Shown here: one piece after another, positions 43,043 through 51,972 of the stretch | How positions within the stretch are numbered: the first letter of the stretch is position 1 | Layout: each line of letters begins with the position of its first letter | Assembly (NCBI GenBank): GCA_964544085.1 | Contig: CAZIZT010000005.1 | Span: forward strand, 1-64,000 | DNA length: 64,000 nt | Source: CAZIZT01 sp964544085 | Lineage (GTDB): Bacteria; Campylobacterota_A; Desulfurellia; Desulfurellales; Hippeaceae | Reading direction: 5' to 3' | Made by a program: the position numbers and the translations under genes | Notes under the pieces: generated by a model | What the model was told of the DNA's origin: nothing | Databases searched by the model: none | What the model saw: the letters and a program-made list of their open reading frames with translations, nothing else

Positions 43043-44127
43043 TGCTTCAGATAGACGCTAGGAAACTCAAGCAATTCGATTACACCCTCTTTCTTGCGGT
43101 TGTGGCAATCAGTCTGCTTGGTGCATACACCATTTCCACAACGGGAAAAGGCGACTACTACGCCATCAGACAGCTGTTCTGGGTTGGGGTTGGTGTCGTA
43201 CTTTCGCTGTTTGTTGCATTCATGGATACACGGAAGCTCAAATCGCTGGCAAAACCATTCTATTTTGGATCCATTGTCCTGCTTTTACTTGTTTTTACGC
43301 ACGGGGTTTTAAAGCACGGAGCCAAACGATGGATCGCCTTTGGTGGTGTTCATCTTCAACCTTCTGAGTTTGTAAAGATAGGTGTTATCTTAATGCTCGC
43401 CTACTATCTGGATGAAAACCCTAAAAACGAGCCGTATGACTTAAAAGACCTGATCATACCGTTTCTAATTATTGCTATTCCATCGGCACTTATCGTTGTT
43501 CAACCTGATCTTGGAACTACGGTTGTTATTGTAACCGTTGCCTTTGGCATACTGCTCTTTGCCCGCATCAGAAGATCCCTTCTTATCAAACTCATACTGC
43601 TTGCCATTATCTTCTTTCCATTTGCCTGGTCCAATCTAAAACCATACCAGAAAGACAGAATCATGGCTTTTATAAATCCATACTCGGCGCCCACCACCTA
43701 TGGTTACCACATCATTCAATCAGAGATAGCCGTTGGCTCTGGAGGACTTACTGGAAAGGGCATTGCCGGAGCCACCCAGACAGCTTTAAACTTCCTTCCA
43801 GAATGCCATACGGATTTCATATTCTCCGTTTTCAGCGAACAGCACGGCTTTGTTGGTGATATGGTATTGATTCTGCTCTACCTGTTTATCATCTTCAAAG
43901 CAATACGTATTGCAAAAAAGGCACAGACCAACTTTGAGCGCTTCGCAAGTATCGGTATAGCTGTGATGATCTGGATTTCATTTGTGTTTAACATAGGTAT
44001 GACCATCGGACTGCTTCCTGTTGTTGGCGTCCCATTAGTATTTTTCAGCTACGGTGGTAGCGCCATGTTGACAAACTTCCTGTGCGTGGGTATCCTGTTA
44101 AGCATAGAATTAAGGAGTCACCCATGA
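43042..44127 (+). CDS. rodA: Rod-shape peptidoglycan glycosyltransferase RodA (SEDS family)
   Basis: Polytopic SEDS glycosyltransferase that polymerises lipid II during elongation with a class B penicillin-binding protein. Seen: about ten helices, the LQPSEFVKIGVILMLAYYL block, VVQPDLGTTVVIVTVAFGIL, the loop FINPYSAPTTYGYHIIQSEIAVGSGG-like stretch, FLPECHTDFIFSVFSEQHGF and LPVVGVPLVFFSYGGSAM. Length 361. RodA rather than FtsW: the gene order and PSE/ECHTDFIFSV sequence fit RodA. It overlaps dppC by one base (TAATG) and rng by four. Confidence 0.93.
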   Translation: MLQIDARKLKQFDYTLFLAVVAISLLGAYTISTTGKGDYYAIRQLFWVGVGVVLSLFVAFMDTRKLKSLAKPFYFGSIVLLLLVFTHGVLKHGAKRWIAFGGVHLQPSEFVKIGVILMLAYYLDENPKNEPYDLKDLIIPFLIIAIPSALIVVQPDLGTTVVIVTVAFGILLFARIRRSLLIKLILLAIIFFPFAWSNLKPYQKDRIMAFINPYSAPTTYGYHIIQSEIAVGSGGLTGKGIAGATQTALNFLPECHTDFIFSVFSEQHGFVGDMVLILLYLFIIFKAIRIAKKAQTNFERFASIGIAVMIWISFVFNIGMTIGLLPVVGVPLVFFSYGGSAMLTNFLCVGILLSIELRSHP

Positions 44128-45500
44128 TCCGCCTTCTGATCTCTTGTGATCCATTCATAACACGGGCAGCCAAAATAGACGATGGCAAGTTATGTGTTTT
44201 TACCATGCGCAGAAAAAGCGATGCGATCCTTGTGGGTAACATCTATAAGGGCATCGTTGCCAATGTCTCCCGCAGTCTGAATGCTGCGTTTATAGATATC
44301 GGCATAGGCAAAAACGCATTCCTTCCGCTTGAAAAGAGGGAACCGTCGAATCTTGCTCCCGGTGATGAGGTAATTGTACAGGTCTTTAAGCCACTTATCT
44401 CAACAAAAGGACCAAAAGTCACAACCAATATTACGCTACCCGGAAACTACATTGTGCTTTTAAGAAACAACAATTTCATAGGCATCTCGCGGCAGATAAA
44501 GGATCAACAGAAAGCTGAGTGGTTAAGGGATCTTCTCAAATCAAGAAGCAATGCCACAACAGGTTTTATCGCCCGTACAGCATCTCAGCTTGCCTCCTAC
44601 GATGAGCTTGTCAACGAGATAAACTACCTCATCTCAATCAACAGAACAATTGACGAGAAGATTCGCACAACCAGGGCTCCCGGGCTGGTTTACGAAGAAC
44701 AGCCGCTACCAACCTGGGTAATCAGGGAGTACTGCGACAAAATGACCGACGAGGTTTATATAGACAACCCCGTGGCTTACAAGCATACAAAAACCTACCT
44801 TGAAAGAACCAACAGCCCGTATCTGGAAAAGTTGAAACTCTATGAGGGCAAAGAACCCATTCTCCGTCATTTTGGCATAGAGGAGCAGATAAAAACGCTG
44901 GAGTCTGGTCGGGTGACGTTAAAAAACGGTGCGTATATAACAATCGAAAAGACAGAAGCGCTCTTTGCGATAGATGTAAACTCCGGTAAATGTCAGTACA
45001 GATGCGATGTGGAAGATGCGATCTTTGAAATTAACAAGGAAGCAGCCTACGAGATATTTAACCAGATAACCCTGCGGGATATGGGCGGCATAATAGTGGT
45101 TGACTTCATTGATATGGAAAACGAAGAGCACAAAAGACAACTTGAAGCGATCCTTGAGGAGCTGGCTGCAAAGAACAGACGCGAGACCCACGTAAGCAAG
45201 ATAAGTCCGTTTGGACTCGTGGAAATCTCAAGGAGAAAAAATGACAACGATATATTCGACAAGATGTTTGAAAAGTGTGAGTGGTGCTCCAACAGTGGAT
45301 TGGTTAAAGGAGCACCGCTTATTTGCTCAGAGATCTACGAGCAGATAAGGTATTCCAACCACAAACGATTCAAACTGACAGCAACGGCACACGTTATCGA
45401 ACATTTCAAGCAACGCATAGGTGATATGGACGGCAGAATTATCTACAAAATCAAGGATGGGTGCAATGCCGAAGACTATACGTTAGAGGTGATAGAATGA
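44124..45500 (+). CDS. rng: Ribonuclease E/G family protein (RNase G-like)
   Basis: Endoribonuclease for rRNA 5' ends and mRNA decay. Seen: N-terminal S1 domain (VGNIYKGIVANVSRSLNAAFIDIGIGKNAFL), ITLPGNYIVLL, the catalytic aspartates in AIDVNSGKCQ and GGIIVVDFIDME, and the zinc-link cysteines CEWCSNSG. Length 458 with no long C-terminal scaffold, so RNase G-like. I choose the ATG at 44124 (MIRLLISC), which has aaggag upstream and overlaps the rodA stop; upstream in-frame codons lie inside rodA. Confidence 0.93.
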   Translation: MIRLLISCDPFITRAAKIDDGKLCVFTMRRKSDAILVGNIYKGIVANVSRSLNAAFIDIGIGKNAFLPLEKREPSNLAPGDEVIVQVFKPLISTKGPKVTTNITLPGNYIVLLRNNNFIGISRQIKDQQKAEWLRDLLKSRSNATTGFIARTASQLASYDELVNEINYLISINRTIDEKIRTTRAPGLVYEEQPLPTWVIREYCDKMTDEVYIDNPVAYKHTKTYLERTNSPYLEKLKLYEGKEPILRHFGIEEQIKTLESGRVTLKNGAYITIEKTEALFAIDVNSGKCQYRCDVEDAIFEINKEAAYEIFNQITLRDMGGIIVVDFIDMENEEHKRQLEAILEELAAKNRRETHVSKISPFGLVEISRRKNDNDIFDKMFEKCEWCSNSGLVKGAPLICSEIYEQIRYSNHKRFKLTATAHVIEHFKQRIGDMDGRIIYKIKDGCNAEDYTLEVIE

Positions 45501-46789
45501 TAGAACGCTATACACGCAAACAGATGGGTGCTATATGGACCGAAGAGGCCAAGTTTAAGCGCTGGCTGGAAGTGGAAATAGCCGTTGCAAAGGCATGGGA
45601 AACAGTAGGAAAAATACCGAAGGGAACCGCCGAAAAGATTGAAAAGAAAGCGCGATTCGACATAAAACGAATAAACGAGATTGAGCAAAGAACAAGGCAC
45701 GATGTGGTGGCTTTTCTTGAAAATGTCAAGGAGTATCTGGGGGCTGAGGGGGATTATCTCCATTTTGGCATTACCTCCTCCGACACGATTGATACAGCAA
45801 TGGCTATAGCCTTAAAAAGGTCCAGTCAGATAATTATTGACGACATCAAAGAGCTGCTTGAAACATTGAAAGCAAGAGCAATGGAGCACAAAAATACGCT
45901 TATGATCGGCAGATCGCACGGTGTCCATGGTGAACCAATAAGCTTTGGATTTGTCCTTGCGTTATGGTACGACGAGTTCAAAAGAAACCTGAAAAGGATG
46001 GAAGAGGCAAAAGAAGTTGTTTCATACGGGAAAATTTCAGGCTCTATGGGAACCTTTGCAAATGTCGAGCCTGAGGTAGAGGAGATAGCATGCAGACTAT
46101 TAGGTTTAAAACACGCACGCATCTCCAATCAGATAATCCAGAGGGACAGGTATGCCCAGTATTTGACTACACTTGCCATAATTGCCTCAAGCATTGAGAA
46201 GGTTGCCACACAGATCAGACACTATCAACGGACAGAGGTCAGAGAAGCCGAGGAGTTTTTCCACAAGGGTCAAGCGGGTTCCTCATCTATGCCACACAAG
46301 AGGAATCCGGTTTTGAGCGAGAATCTATGCGGTCTTGCACGTCTGATACGAGGCAATGCCGCTGTGGCGCTTGAGAATGTGGCTTTATGGCACGAAAGGG
46401 ATATAAGCCACTCATCCAACGAACGCATAATCCTGCCAGACTCAAGCATAGCCATAGACTTTATGCTGTACCGGTTGAACGGTGTACTGAAGAACCTAAC
46501 GGTTTATCCCGAGAAGATGCTCGAGAACCTCAACCTGACAGGCGGACTCATCTATTCTCAGAGATTGATGCTCAGGCTTGTAGAAAATGGGGCTGATAAG
46601 ATTGAGGCATATAGAAACGTGCAACGCCTTGCCATGGATGCCTGGGAAGGCCAGAAGAACTTCAAGCATCTGGTTGAAAACGATGGGTTTATCCACAAAT
46701 ACCTCGACAAGGATCAGATAGAGGATTGTTTCAATCCACACTACTACATCCGCAACATGGACAGGATTTTTGATAGAGTTTTTGACTAA
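45497..46789 (+). CDS. purB: Adenylosuccinate lyase PurB
   Basis: Cleaves adenylosuccinate and SAICAR in purine synthesis. Seen: RYTRKQMGAIWTEEAKFKRWLEVE, the RTRHDVVAFLENV motif, LHFGITSSDTIDTAMA, the signature GSSSMPHKRNPVLSENLCGLAR and RDISHSSNERIILPDS. Length 430. The ATG at 45497 overlaps the rng stop (ATGA) and has the ribosome site agaggtg upstream. A sigma-70 promoter for the chemotaxis operon sits across its stop codon. Confidence 0.96.
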   Translation: MIERYTRKQMGAIWTEEAKFKRWLEVEIAVAKAWETVGKIPKGTAEKIEKKARFDIKRINEIEQRTRHDVVAFLENVKEYLGAEGDYLHFGITSSDTIDTAMAIALKRSSQIIIDDIKELLETLKARAMEHKNTLMIGRSHGVHGEPISFGFVLALWYDEFKRNLKRMEEAKEVVSYGKISGSMGTFANVEPEVEEIACRLLGLKHARISNQIIQRDRYAQYLTTLAIIASSIEKVATQIRHYQRTEVREAEEFFHKGQAGSSSMPHKRNPVLSENLCGLARLIRGNAAVALENVALWHERDISHSSNERIILPDSSIAIDFMLYRLNGVLKNLTVYPEKMLENLNLTGGLIYSQRLMLRLVENGADKIEAYRNVQRLAMDAWEGQKNFKHLVENDGFIHKYLDKDQIEDCFNPHYYIRNMDRIFDRVFD

Positions 46790-46810
46790 AAAAGCTCGTT
46801 ACTGTAAAAT
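46782..46810 (+). promoter_or_regulatory. Sigma-70 promoter for the histidine kinase-chemotaxis operon
   Basis: TTGACT (46782-46787) and TAAAAT (46805-46810), each 5 of 6 to the consensus and 17 bases apart. It overlaps the purB stop. The gene behind it has the ribosome site aaaggagg. Confidence 0.7.
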
Positions 46811-46833
46811 AAAGAAAAACGAAAGGAGGCATT

Positions 46834-47853
46834 GTGACGGATATAGTTGACAAGCTCTCCGAATACATAGCTATTGCAAAAGAAGATGGAACTCTAACCT
46901 ATGTTAACGCTTCGTTTCTCAAAAGATTCGGCTTAAATAAAGGTCAGAACATACTTACCATATTCAAAAAGGATGATCAAAATATCTTCTACAAAAACCT
47001 CATCAAGGTTGTTAAGGAAAGTGGCTCATACAGCAACTACATGCGATTTCTTTCATCTGATGGTACAATTGTCTTTTGCTGGCTGCATGTATTTGAGCAT
47101 GACAACCAGCTGGTCTACGAGATATTTGATCTGGAAAAGACAAAATCACACACGATAAACATAAACGATGAAAACTATGCAAACCTATTGAAATACATGT
47201 CAGAGGGACTGGCGCACTCCATTAGAAATCCGATCATGTCAGCCGGTGGAATGCTGAAAAGAATAAGAGAGAAGCTCCCAAAAGATTCCTACGACAGCTT
47301 GAAAAACTACCTGGATATTGTTGAAAGGAGCCTCTATCGTATACTCAACATAATCGCAAACATCGAGGTTGTAACTGGTGCCCTACCCACTTCACTCAAA
47401 CGTGTCTCTCTTGCCGAAGTGCTGTGGAATCTCAAGTACGACCTATCAACCGAAGAGATTGAGATTGAGCTTGCCGTTGATGAGGATGTAGAGCTGTATG
47501 CCGACTCATTGCACCTGCGCTTTGTCTTTGAAGAGATCGTTAAGAATGCCATTGATGTGCTTCAGGAAACGGGTGGCAAGATAGAGATACACCTCACCAA
47601 AGAAGGCAACAACGCCGTCATATCTATAAAGGACAATGGTCCTGGAATTGATAAGGATAAGCTCCCGCTTGTGATGATTCCATTTTACTCCACAAAGCCA
47701 AGTAACATGGGCATAGGACTCTCTCTGGCAAGGTTCATAGTGGAAGGGTACGGTGGAACTATACACATAGAATCGCAAAAGGGAGAAGGCACCACTGTCA
47801 GGGTGGTTCTGCCTATCGAAAAGCGCAATATCCTGCGAAGAGAGTTGCTTTAG
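46834..47853 (+). CDS. Soluble PAS-domain sensor histidine kinase
   Basis: A 339-residue cytosolic kinase: PAS domain (residues 5-110; EYIAIAKEDGTLTYVNASFLKRFG), H-box with His128 in GLAHSIRNPIMSAGGM (Ser in place of the usual Glu after His), N-box EEIVKNAIDVLQETGG, G1 SIKDNGPGIDKDKL, F-box IPFYSTKP and G2 MGIGLSLARFIVEGYGG. It has no membrane segment. No cognate response regulator lies beside it; the next genes are a membrane sensor and cheA, so it may feed CheY or the CheA/CheV receivers, or phosphorylate a distant regulator. GTG start. Confidence 0.9.
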   Translation: MTDIVDKLSEYIAIAKEDGTLTYVNASFLKRFGLNKGQNILTIFKKDDQNIFYKNLIKVVKESGSYSNYMRFLSSDGTIVFCWLHVFEHDNQLVYEIFDLEKTKSHTININDENYANLLKYMSEGLAHSIRNPIMSAGGMLKRIREKLPKDSYDSLKNYLDIVERSLYRILNIIANIEVVTGALPTSLKRVSLAEVLWNLKYDLSTEEIEIELAVDEDVELYADSLHLRFVFEEIVKNAIDVLQETGGKIEIHLTKEGNNAVISIKDNGPGIDKDKLPLVMIPFYSTKPSNMGIGLSLARFIVEGYGGTIHIESQKGEGTTVRVVLPIEKRNILRRELL

Positions 47854-49059
47854 GTGAGAATCGGTCTCAATAGCATTTCAAAAAAAATCATCGTTTATAC
47901 AACGCTTGTGGTGCTTGTTACGGCAATGGTATTCACCATAATTACGATAGCCACTATGCTTTCGTTTAAATCCTATATCGTCTCTAAAGCGAGTCAGAGA
48001 ATAGCCGTAAATTTCCGCTCGAGTCTGGTAAACGGCGTCGAATTCTACTCAAAACTCCTGAAGGAAGCCATGAATGAGCGTAGAAGCCTCGTATTTCTGT
48101 TTGGAAAACTAATAGATAAGCGTCTGAGAAATGAAAAACCCTCAGAGGGGATAATATCAGACATTTTCGAGGAGATGAACGAGTCGCTTGACATTAGAAA
48201 AATCCTTATCATAGATGATAATCTCAAAATCGTCTGCCACTTTCCTGGCTATATCGAGACCCTTTCCGCTGTAAAGTTCCTAAAGAAAAACATGAAAATC
48301 ATTCAATCTACAACGCGAAAGGTGGTTTTTATAAACTTCCATATCAACAATGACGGCAGCGTCTCATACTCATTCGTCTACTTAACACACAATGCATCAA
48401 AGAAACCCCTTTATATCTACTTCGACTTTAGACCCTACGAAATCTACTCGCTGATCAAGGAGGCTCAACCCGAGCCCTACTCCCAGAGATGCCTGTGGCT
48501 TGTTAATCGTGATGGTTTTATAATCTACGCACCTGCCACAAAGAATCATCCAGAAATCACATTGAAGGATCATATAAATCTGTTCAAGGTAGCAAAAATT
48601 GAAAAACGGCAATCAGCAGGCATAAAATCCGCTGAAATAATAGCCTATACCTTCAGAAATATTGACAAAATCGCAGCTTACACATATATTAAACAGTTGG
48701 GATGGGGGCTTGGTTTAACCCTTCCATACGAGGCTTTAAGTGCCCCTATCAGTAGACTGGAAACGGATATAAAACGCAGAGTGATATATGCCATCTCTCT
48801 GCTGAGCCTTGTAAATGCACTGGCAATAATTGCCGCTATTCTTGTGGCTATGTTTGCAGCGGGCAGGTTCTCTGGAGCTATCAACAGAATCAGGTTGGCG
48901 CTGGATGAGGCAATGGAAGCAAAAGAGATCGGTGGAATGCCGGTGGAAAGAAACGACGAGATTGGCGCTCTTGCACGCTCAGCTCAGGAGCTCATAAGGG
49001 TATTTATTAAGGTGTGGAAGAGTACAGGTAACCAAGAAAAAGGGGGTAGGAATGGCTGA
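47854..49059 (+). CDS. Membrane sensor with Cache-like periplasmic domain and HAMP-like region, no output domain
   Basis: A 401-residue protein: membrane helix 1 (about 12-36), a large periplasmic domain (about 40-308) resembling a double Cache ligand-binding fold (DIRKILIIDDNLKIVCHF, QRCLWLVNRDGFIIYAPA, KIAAYTYIKQLGWGLGLTLP), membrane helix 2 (about 311-337) and a HAMP-like segment (RIRLALDEAMEAKEIGGMP...RNDEIGALARSAQELIRVF). It stops after that: no methyl-accepting, kinase or GGDEF domain follows. The GTG start directly follows the kinase stop, and the 3' end overlaps cheA by 8 bases, so it is part of the chemotaxis operon and may act on the upstream kinase or CheA. Confidence 0.85.
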   Translation: MRIGLNSISKKIIVYTTLVVLVTAMVFTIITIATMLSFKSYIVSKASQRIAVNFRSSLVNGVEFYSKLLKEAMNERRSLVFLFGKLIDKRLRNEKPSEGIISDIFEEMNESLDIRKILIIDDNLKIVCHFPGYIETLSAVKFLKKNMKIIQSTTRKVVFINFHINNDGSVSYSFVYLTHNASKKPLYIYFDFRPYEIYSLIKEAQPEPYSQRCLWLVNRDGFIIYAPATKNHPEITLKDHINLFKVAKIEKRQSAGIKSAEIIAYTFRNIDKIAAYTYIKQLGWGLGLTLPYEALSAPISRLETDIKRRVIYAISLLSLVNALAIIAAILVAMFAAGRFSGAINRIRLALDEAMEAKEIGGMPVERNDEIGALARSAQELIRVFIKVWKSTGNQEKGGRNG

Positions 49060-51388
49060 TAATATCGGTGAAATGGACGAGATTGTACAGGATTTTCTGG
49101 TTGAGGCAGACGAACTACTGGAGGAACTTGACGAAGATCTCGTAAGGTTAGAAAACGAAAGCACCGATGCGGATTTACTGAACAAGATATTCAGGGCATT
49201 CCACACAATAAAAGGCTCTGCGAGCTTTCTGGGCTTTGAGAAGCTAACCACACTCACACACAGGCTGGAAGACGTCCTGAATAAGCTGAGAAAATTCGAG
49301 ATTACCCTAAATAGTGAAATGATGGACGCCATCCTGGCGGGTGTGGATAAGGCAAAGGAGATAATTGATATCATCAAATCGCAAGGAGACCCTGAAAGCG
49401 TTGACATAGAAGACAATCTGCGCATGCTCGACAAATTTCTGAAAAGCGACCAGCCTTCAGAACAAGAAATCTCTGAAGAGGAGCTCATCAAGGCACAGCA
49501 GGAAGAGATAAAAGAGGAAGAAAAAGCCGAAGCAAAGCAGGAAGAGGTCACAGAAGAAGCTCAGCAGAAGGAAAAAAAGAAAAGTGATGAAGAAATAGAA
49601 GCCGAAATCCAGCGACTCCTGATGCAGCGAATGGAGGAAGACAGACGCAGAAGACAACAGAAAAAGCTACAACAGCAGCAACAGCAGCAACAAGAGCAAC
49701 AAGAGCAGGCTAAGGAAGAGGCTACAACACCACAACCCACACAAAAGCAGCAACCTACTGTAAAGAAAAGCAAGCCGGTCGTGGAGCAAACAATCAGGGT
49801 TGATGTAAAAAGACTTGACGACCTGATGAACCTTGTTGGGGAGCTGGTGCTTGGCAAAAACAGACTGGTCAGTGTAGCTCAAAAAGCTGAGGAGAAATTT
49901 GAAGGTGACGATATTGTCGAGGAGCTATCCGGTGTAGCTTCTCAAATCACACTTGTCACTACCGACCTGCAGATGGGTGTAATGAAAACAAGAATGGTGC
50001 AGGTTGGCAAGGTGTTCAACAAGTTCCCGCGTGTTGTCAGGGATATAGCAAAAGAGCTAAACAAAGAAGTTGAGCTGATTATAGAGGGTGCCGAGACAGA
50101 ACTGGATAAGAGCGTTGTTGAAGAGATTAACGACCCGCTTGTTCACATTATAAGAAACGCTATTGATCACGGCATAGAACCCAAAGAGGAAAGGATCAAA
50201 CTGGGCAAGCCGCCAAAGGGCAGGATTGTCCTGTCCGCCTACCATGAAGGAAACTACATTATCATAAAAACGATGGATGACGGTAGGGGCATCGACCCTG
50301 AGAAACTAAAACAGAAAGCACTGGAAAAAGGCTTGATATCCGAAACCGAAGCAAAACAGATGAGCAGAGACGAAGCACTGGCACTAATCTTTAAGCCTGG
50401 CTTCTCTACGGCAGAGAAGGTTAGCAACATCTCCGGCAGAGGCGTCGGAATGGATGTTGTCAAAACAAACATAGAGAAACTTAATGGCACCATAGAGGTC
50501 CAATCCGAACCCAACAAAGGAACAACAATAATCCTGAAGATACCATTGACGCTTGCAATTATTCAGGCTCTGCTTGTAAAAGTTACAAAGGAATTCTTTG
50601 CAATACCGCTTGTTAGCGTTGTAGAGACTGTTAAAATAACAAAAGATGACATTAAAAAAGTAGAACACAGGGATGTGTTGCGGTTAAGAGATACCATCAT
50701 ACCACTTGTATACCTTGGTGATGCACTCGGCATAGGAAAAAACAAAAAAGCCATAAACAGCAAGGAGATATATGTCGTTGTGGTAGCTGTAGCCGAGAAG
50801 AAGCTTGGCCTGGTGGTTGACAAGCTCATTGGCAGGGAAGAGATTGTTATTAAATCGCTGGGTAACTATCTCACCAACATAAAATCGATTTCGGGCGCCA
50901 CAATCATGGGCGATGGATCGGTCACGTTGATACTGGATATACCCTCAATCGCCAGCGAAGCATCCAACGTAACCACTAACATAGAGGATCACTTTGCTGA
51001 AAAAGCAGCTAAGAAAGAGAGATACCAGTGTCTGGTGGTTTCAGCCCACGATGATGTCAAAAACCAGATCAGACATTTCCTGCAGGAGGGCGATTTTGAC
51101 ATAGTTGAGGCAAGCACCGATAAGGAAGGCATCGACAGGGTACTTGAAAATCTATTTGACGTAATCTTTGTAGATCTGGATATACCGATTAACGATGGAT
51201 ACAACTTTGCAAAAGCGGTGAGGGATTTTCCAGCATATAAGGATGTGACAATCGTGGGTGTCTCTACCGATGGCACATTCGATAGAGAGAAACTCAAGGA
51301 AGCGCATATCAATCATGTAATATTTACGCCGATCGACATAAAAAGCATCGACAGCGTTATCGAGATTCTGTCAAAAAAGGTCGCTTAA
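49052..51388 (+). CDS. cheA: Chemotaxis histidine kinase CheA with C-terminal receiver-like domain
   Basis: Central kinase of chemotaxis. Domains: HPt (1-110) with phospho-His51 in RAFHTIKGSASFLG; a long Glu/Gln/Lys-rich linker (about 130-245, with a polyglutamine stretch); dimerisation (RVDVKRLDDLMNLVGELVLGKNR); ATPase (IRNAIDHGIE, MDDGRGIDPEKL, SGRGVGMDVVKTNIEKLNG); CheW-like domain; and a receiver-like domain (about 655-778). In that last domain Asp708 is kept (IFVDLDIPINDG), but the acidic pair is Ser664-Ala665 and the conserved Lys is Thr759, so it is unlikely to be a normal phosphoacceptor. No separate CheY-binding P2 domain was seen. Length 778. Confidence 0.93.
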   Translation: MADNIGEMDEIVQDFLVEADELLEELDEDLVRLENESTDADLLNKIFRAFHTIKGSASFLGFEKLTTLTHRLEDVLNKLRKFEITLNSEMMDAILAGVDKAKEIIDIIKSQGDPESVDIEDNLRMLDKFLKSDQPSEQEISEEELIKAQQEEIKEEEKAEAKQEEVTEEAQQKEKKKSDEEIEAEIQRLLMQRMEEDRRRRQQKKLQQQQQQQQEQQEQAKEEATTPQPTQKQQPTVKKSKPVVEQTIRVDVKRLDDLMNLVGELVLGKNRLVSVAQKAEEKFEGDDIVEELSGVASQITLVTTDLQMGVMKTRMVQVGKVFNKFPRVVRDIAKELNKEVELIIEGAETELDKSVVEEINDPLVHIIRNAIDHGIEPKEERIKLGKPPKGRIVLSAYHEGNYIIIKTMDDGRGIDPEKLKQKALEKGLISETEAKQMSRDEALALIFKPGFSTAEKVSNISGRGVGMDVVKTNIEKLNGTIEVQSEPNKGTTIILKIPLTLAIIQALLVKVTKEFFAIPLVSVVETVKITKDDIKKVEHRDVLRLRDTIIPLVYLGDALGIGKNKKAINSKEIYVVVVAVAEKKLGLVVDKLIGREEIVIKSLGNYLTNIKSISGATIMGDGSVTLILDIPSIASEASNVTTNIEDHFAEKAAKKERYQCLVVSAHDDVKNQIRHFLQEGDFDIVEASTDKEGIDRVLENLFDVIFVDLDIPINDGYNFAKAVRDFPAYKDVTIVGVSTDGTFDREKLKEAHINHVIFTPIDIKSIDSVIEILSKKVA
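49671..49708 (+). repeat. CAG/CAA low-complexity tract in cheA (polyglutamine linker)
   Basis: Runs of caa and cag codons mixed with a few gag codons encode Gln-rich sequence between the HPt and dimerisation domains. In-frame length change here would alter only the linker. Confidence 0.8.
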
Positions 51389-51401
51389 AGGAGAGTGAAC
51401 C

Positions 51402-51947
51402 ATGAAAGAAGATGTGGATCTTTTTGATAAAAGCCTTGCCCTTGCCGAAGAATACGAGGAAGAGATAGTAAAAAAGAAGAAGAAATCCGACGCTCTTATA
51501 CTGAAGGATGAGTTCGATCAGGTGGTGGGATTTATTTTGAGCGGGGAGTTATTCGGCATAGACATCCTGAACGTTGAGGAGATAATCAAACCTGTGGATT
51601 ACACTTACGTGCCCAACACAAAACCCTTCGTAATGGGTGTCATCAATCTTAGAGGTAAAATAATACCCATCGTCAACCTCAGGTTGAAATTCGGACTTGA
51701 GGATAAGCCAGTGGATCCAGAAACACGTATTATTGTAACGCACATGGATGAGTATACGGTTGGGTTTATCGTGGATAAGATAGAGCGTGTTTACTACATA
51801 GAAAAGAAAAATATAGAACCACCACCCCCAAATATACCAAAAACTATCGAGAAGTATGTAAGGGGCGTAGGTAAAATGGAAGATAAAATCATGACGCTAC
51901 TCAACATTGACGCCCTGCTCAAGGAAGGTGGCGGACTAAACAGTTAA
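51402..51947 (+). CDS. cheW: Chemotaxis coupling protein CheW
   Basis: Couples receptors to CheA. Seen: after a charged 33-residue lead, the CheW fold with FDQVVGFILSGELFGIDILNVEEII, the conserved VMGVINLRGKIIPIVNLRLKFGL and the DEYTVGFIVDKIERV part. Length 181. Ribosome site ggagag; 13 bases after cheA. A second CheW domain is present in the next gene. Confidence 0.93.
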   Translation: MKEDVDLFDKSLALAEEYEEEIVKKKKKSDALILKDEFDQVVGFILSGELFGIDILNVEEIIKPVDYTYVPNTKPFVMGVINLRGKIIPIVNLRLKFGLEDKPVDPETRIIVTHMDEYTVGFIVDKIERVYYIEKKNIEPPPPNIPKTIEKYVRGVGKMEDKIMTLLNIDALLKEGGGLNS

Positions 51948-51972
51948 AAGTAAAAACGGTGAGGGAGTAGCC

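Noticed and set aside
49457..49882. Minus-strand Ser/Cys/Leu-rich open frames opposite cheA
   Set aside because: They are shadows of the Glu/Gln/Lys-rich linker codons of cheA.
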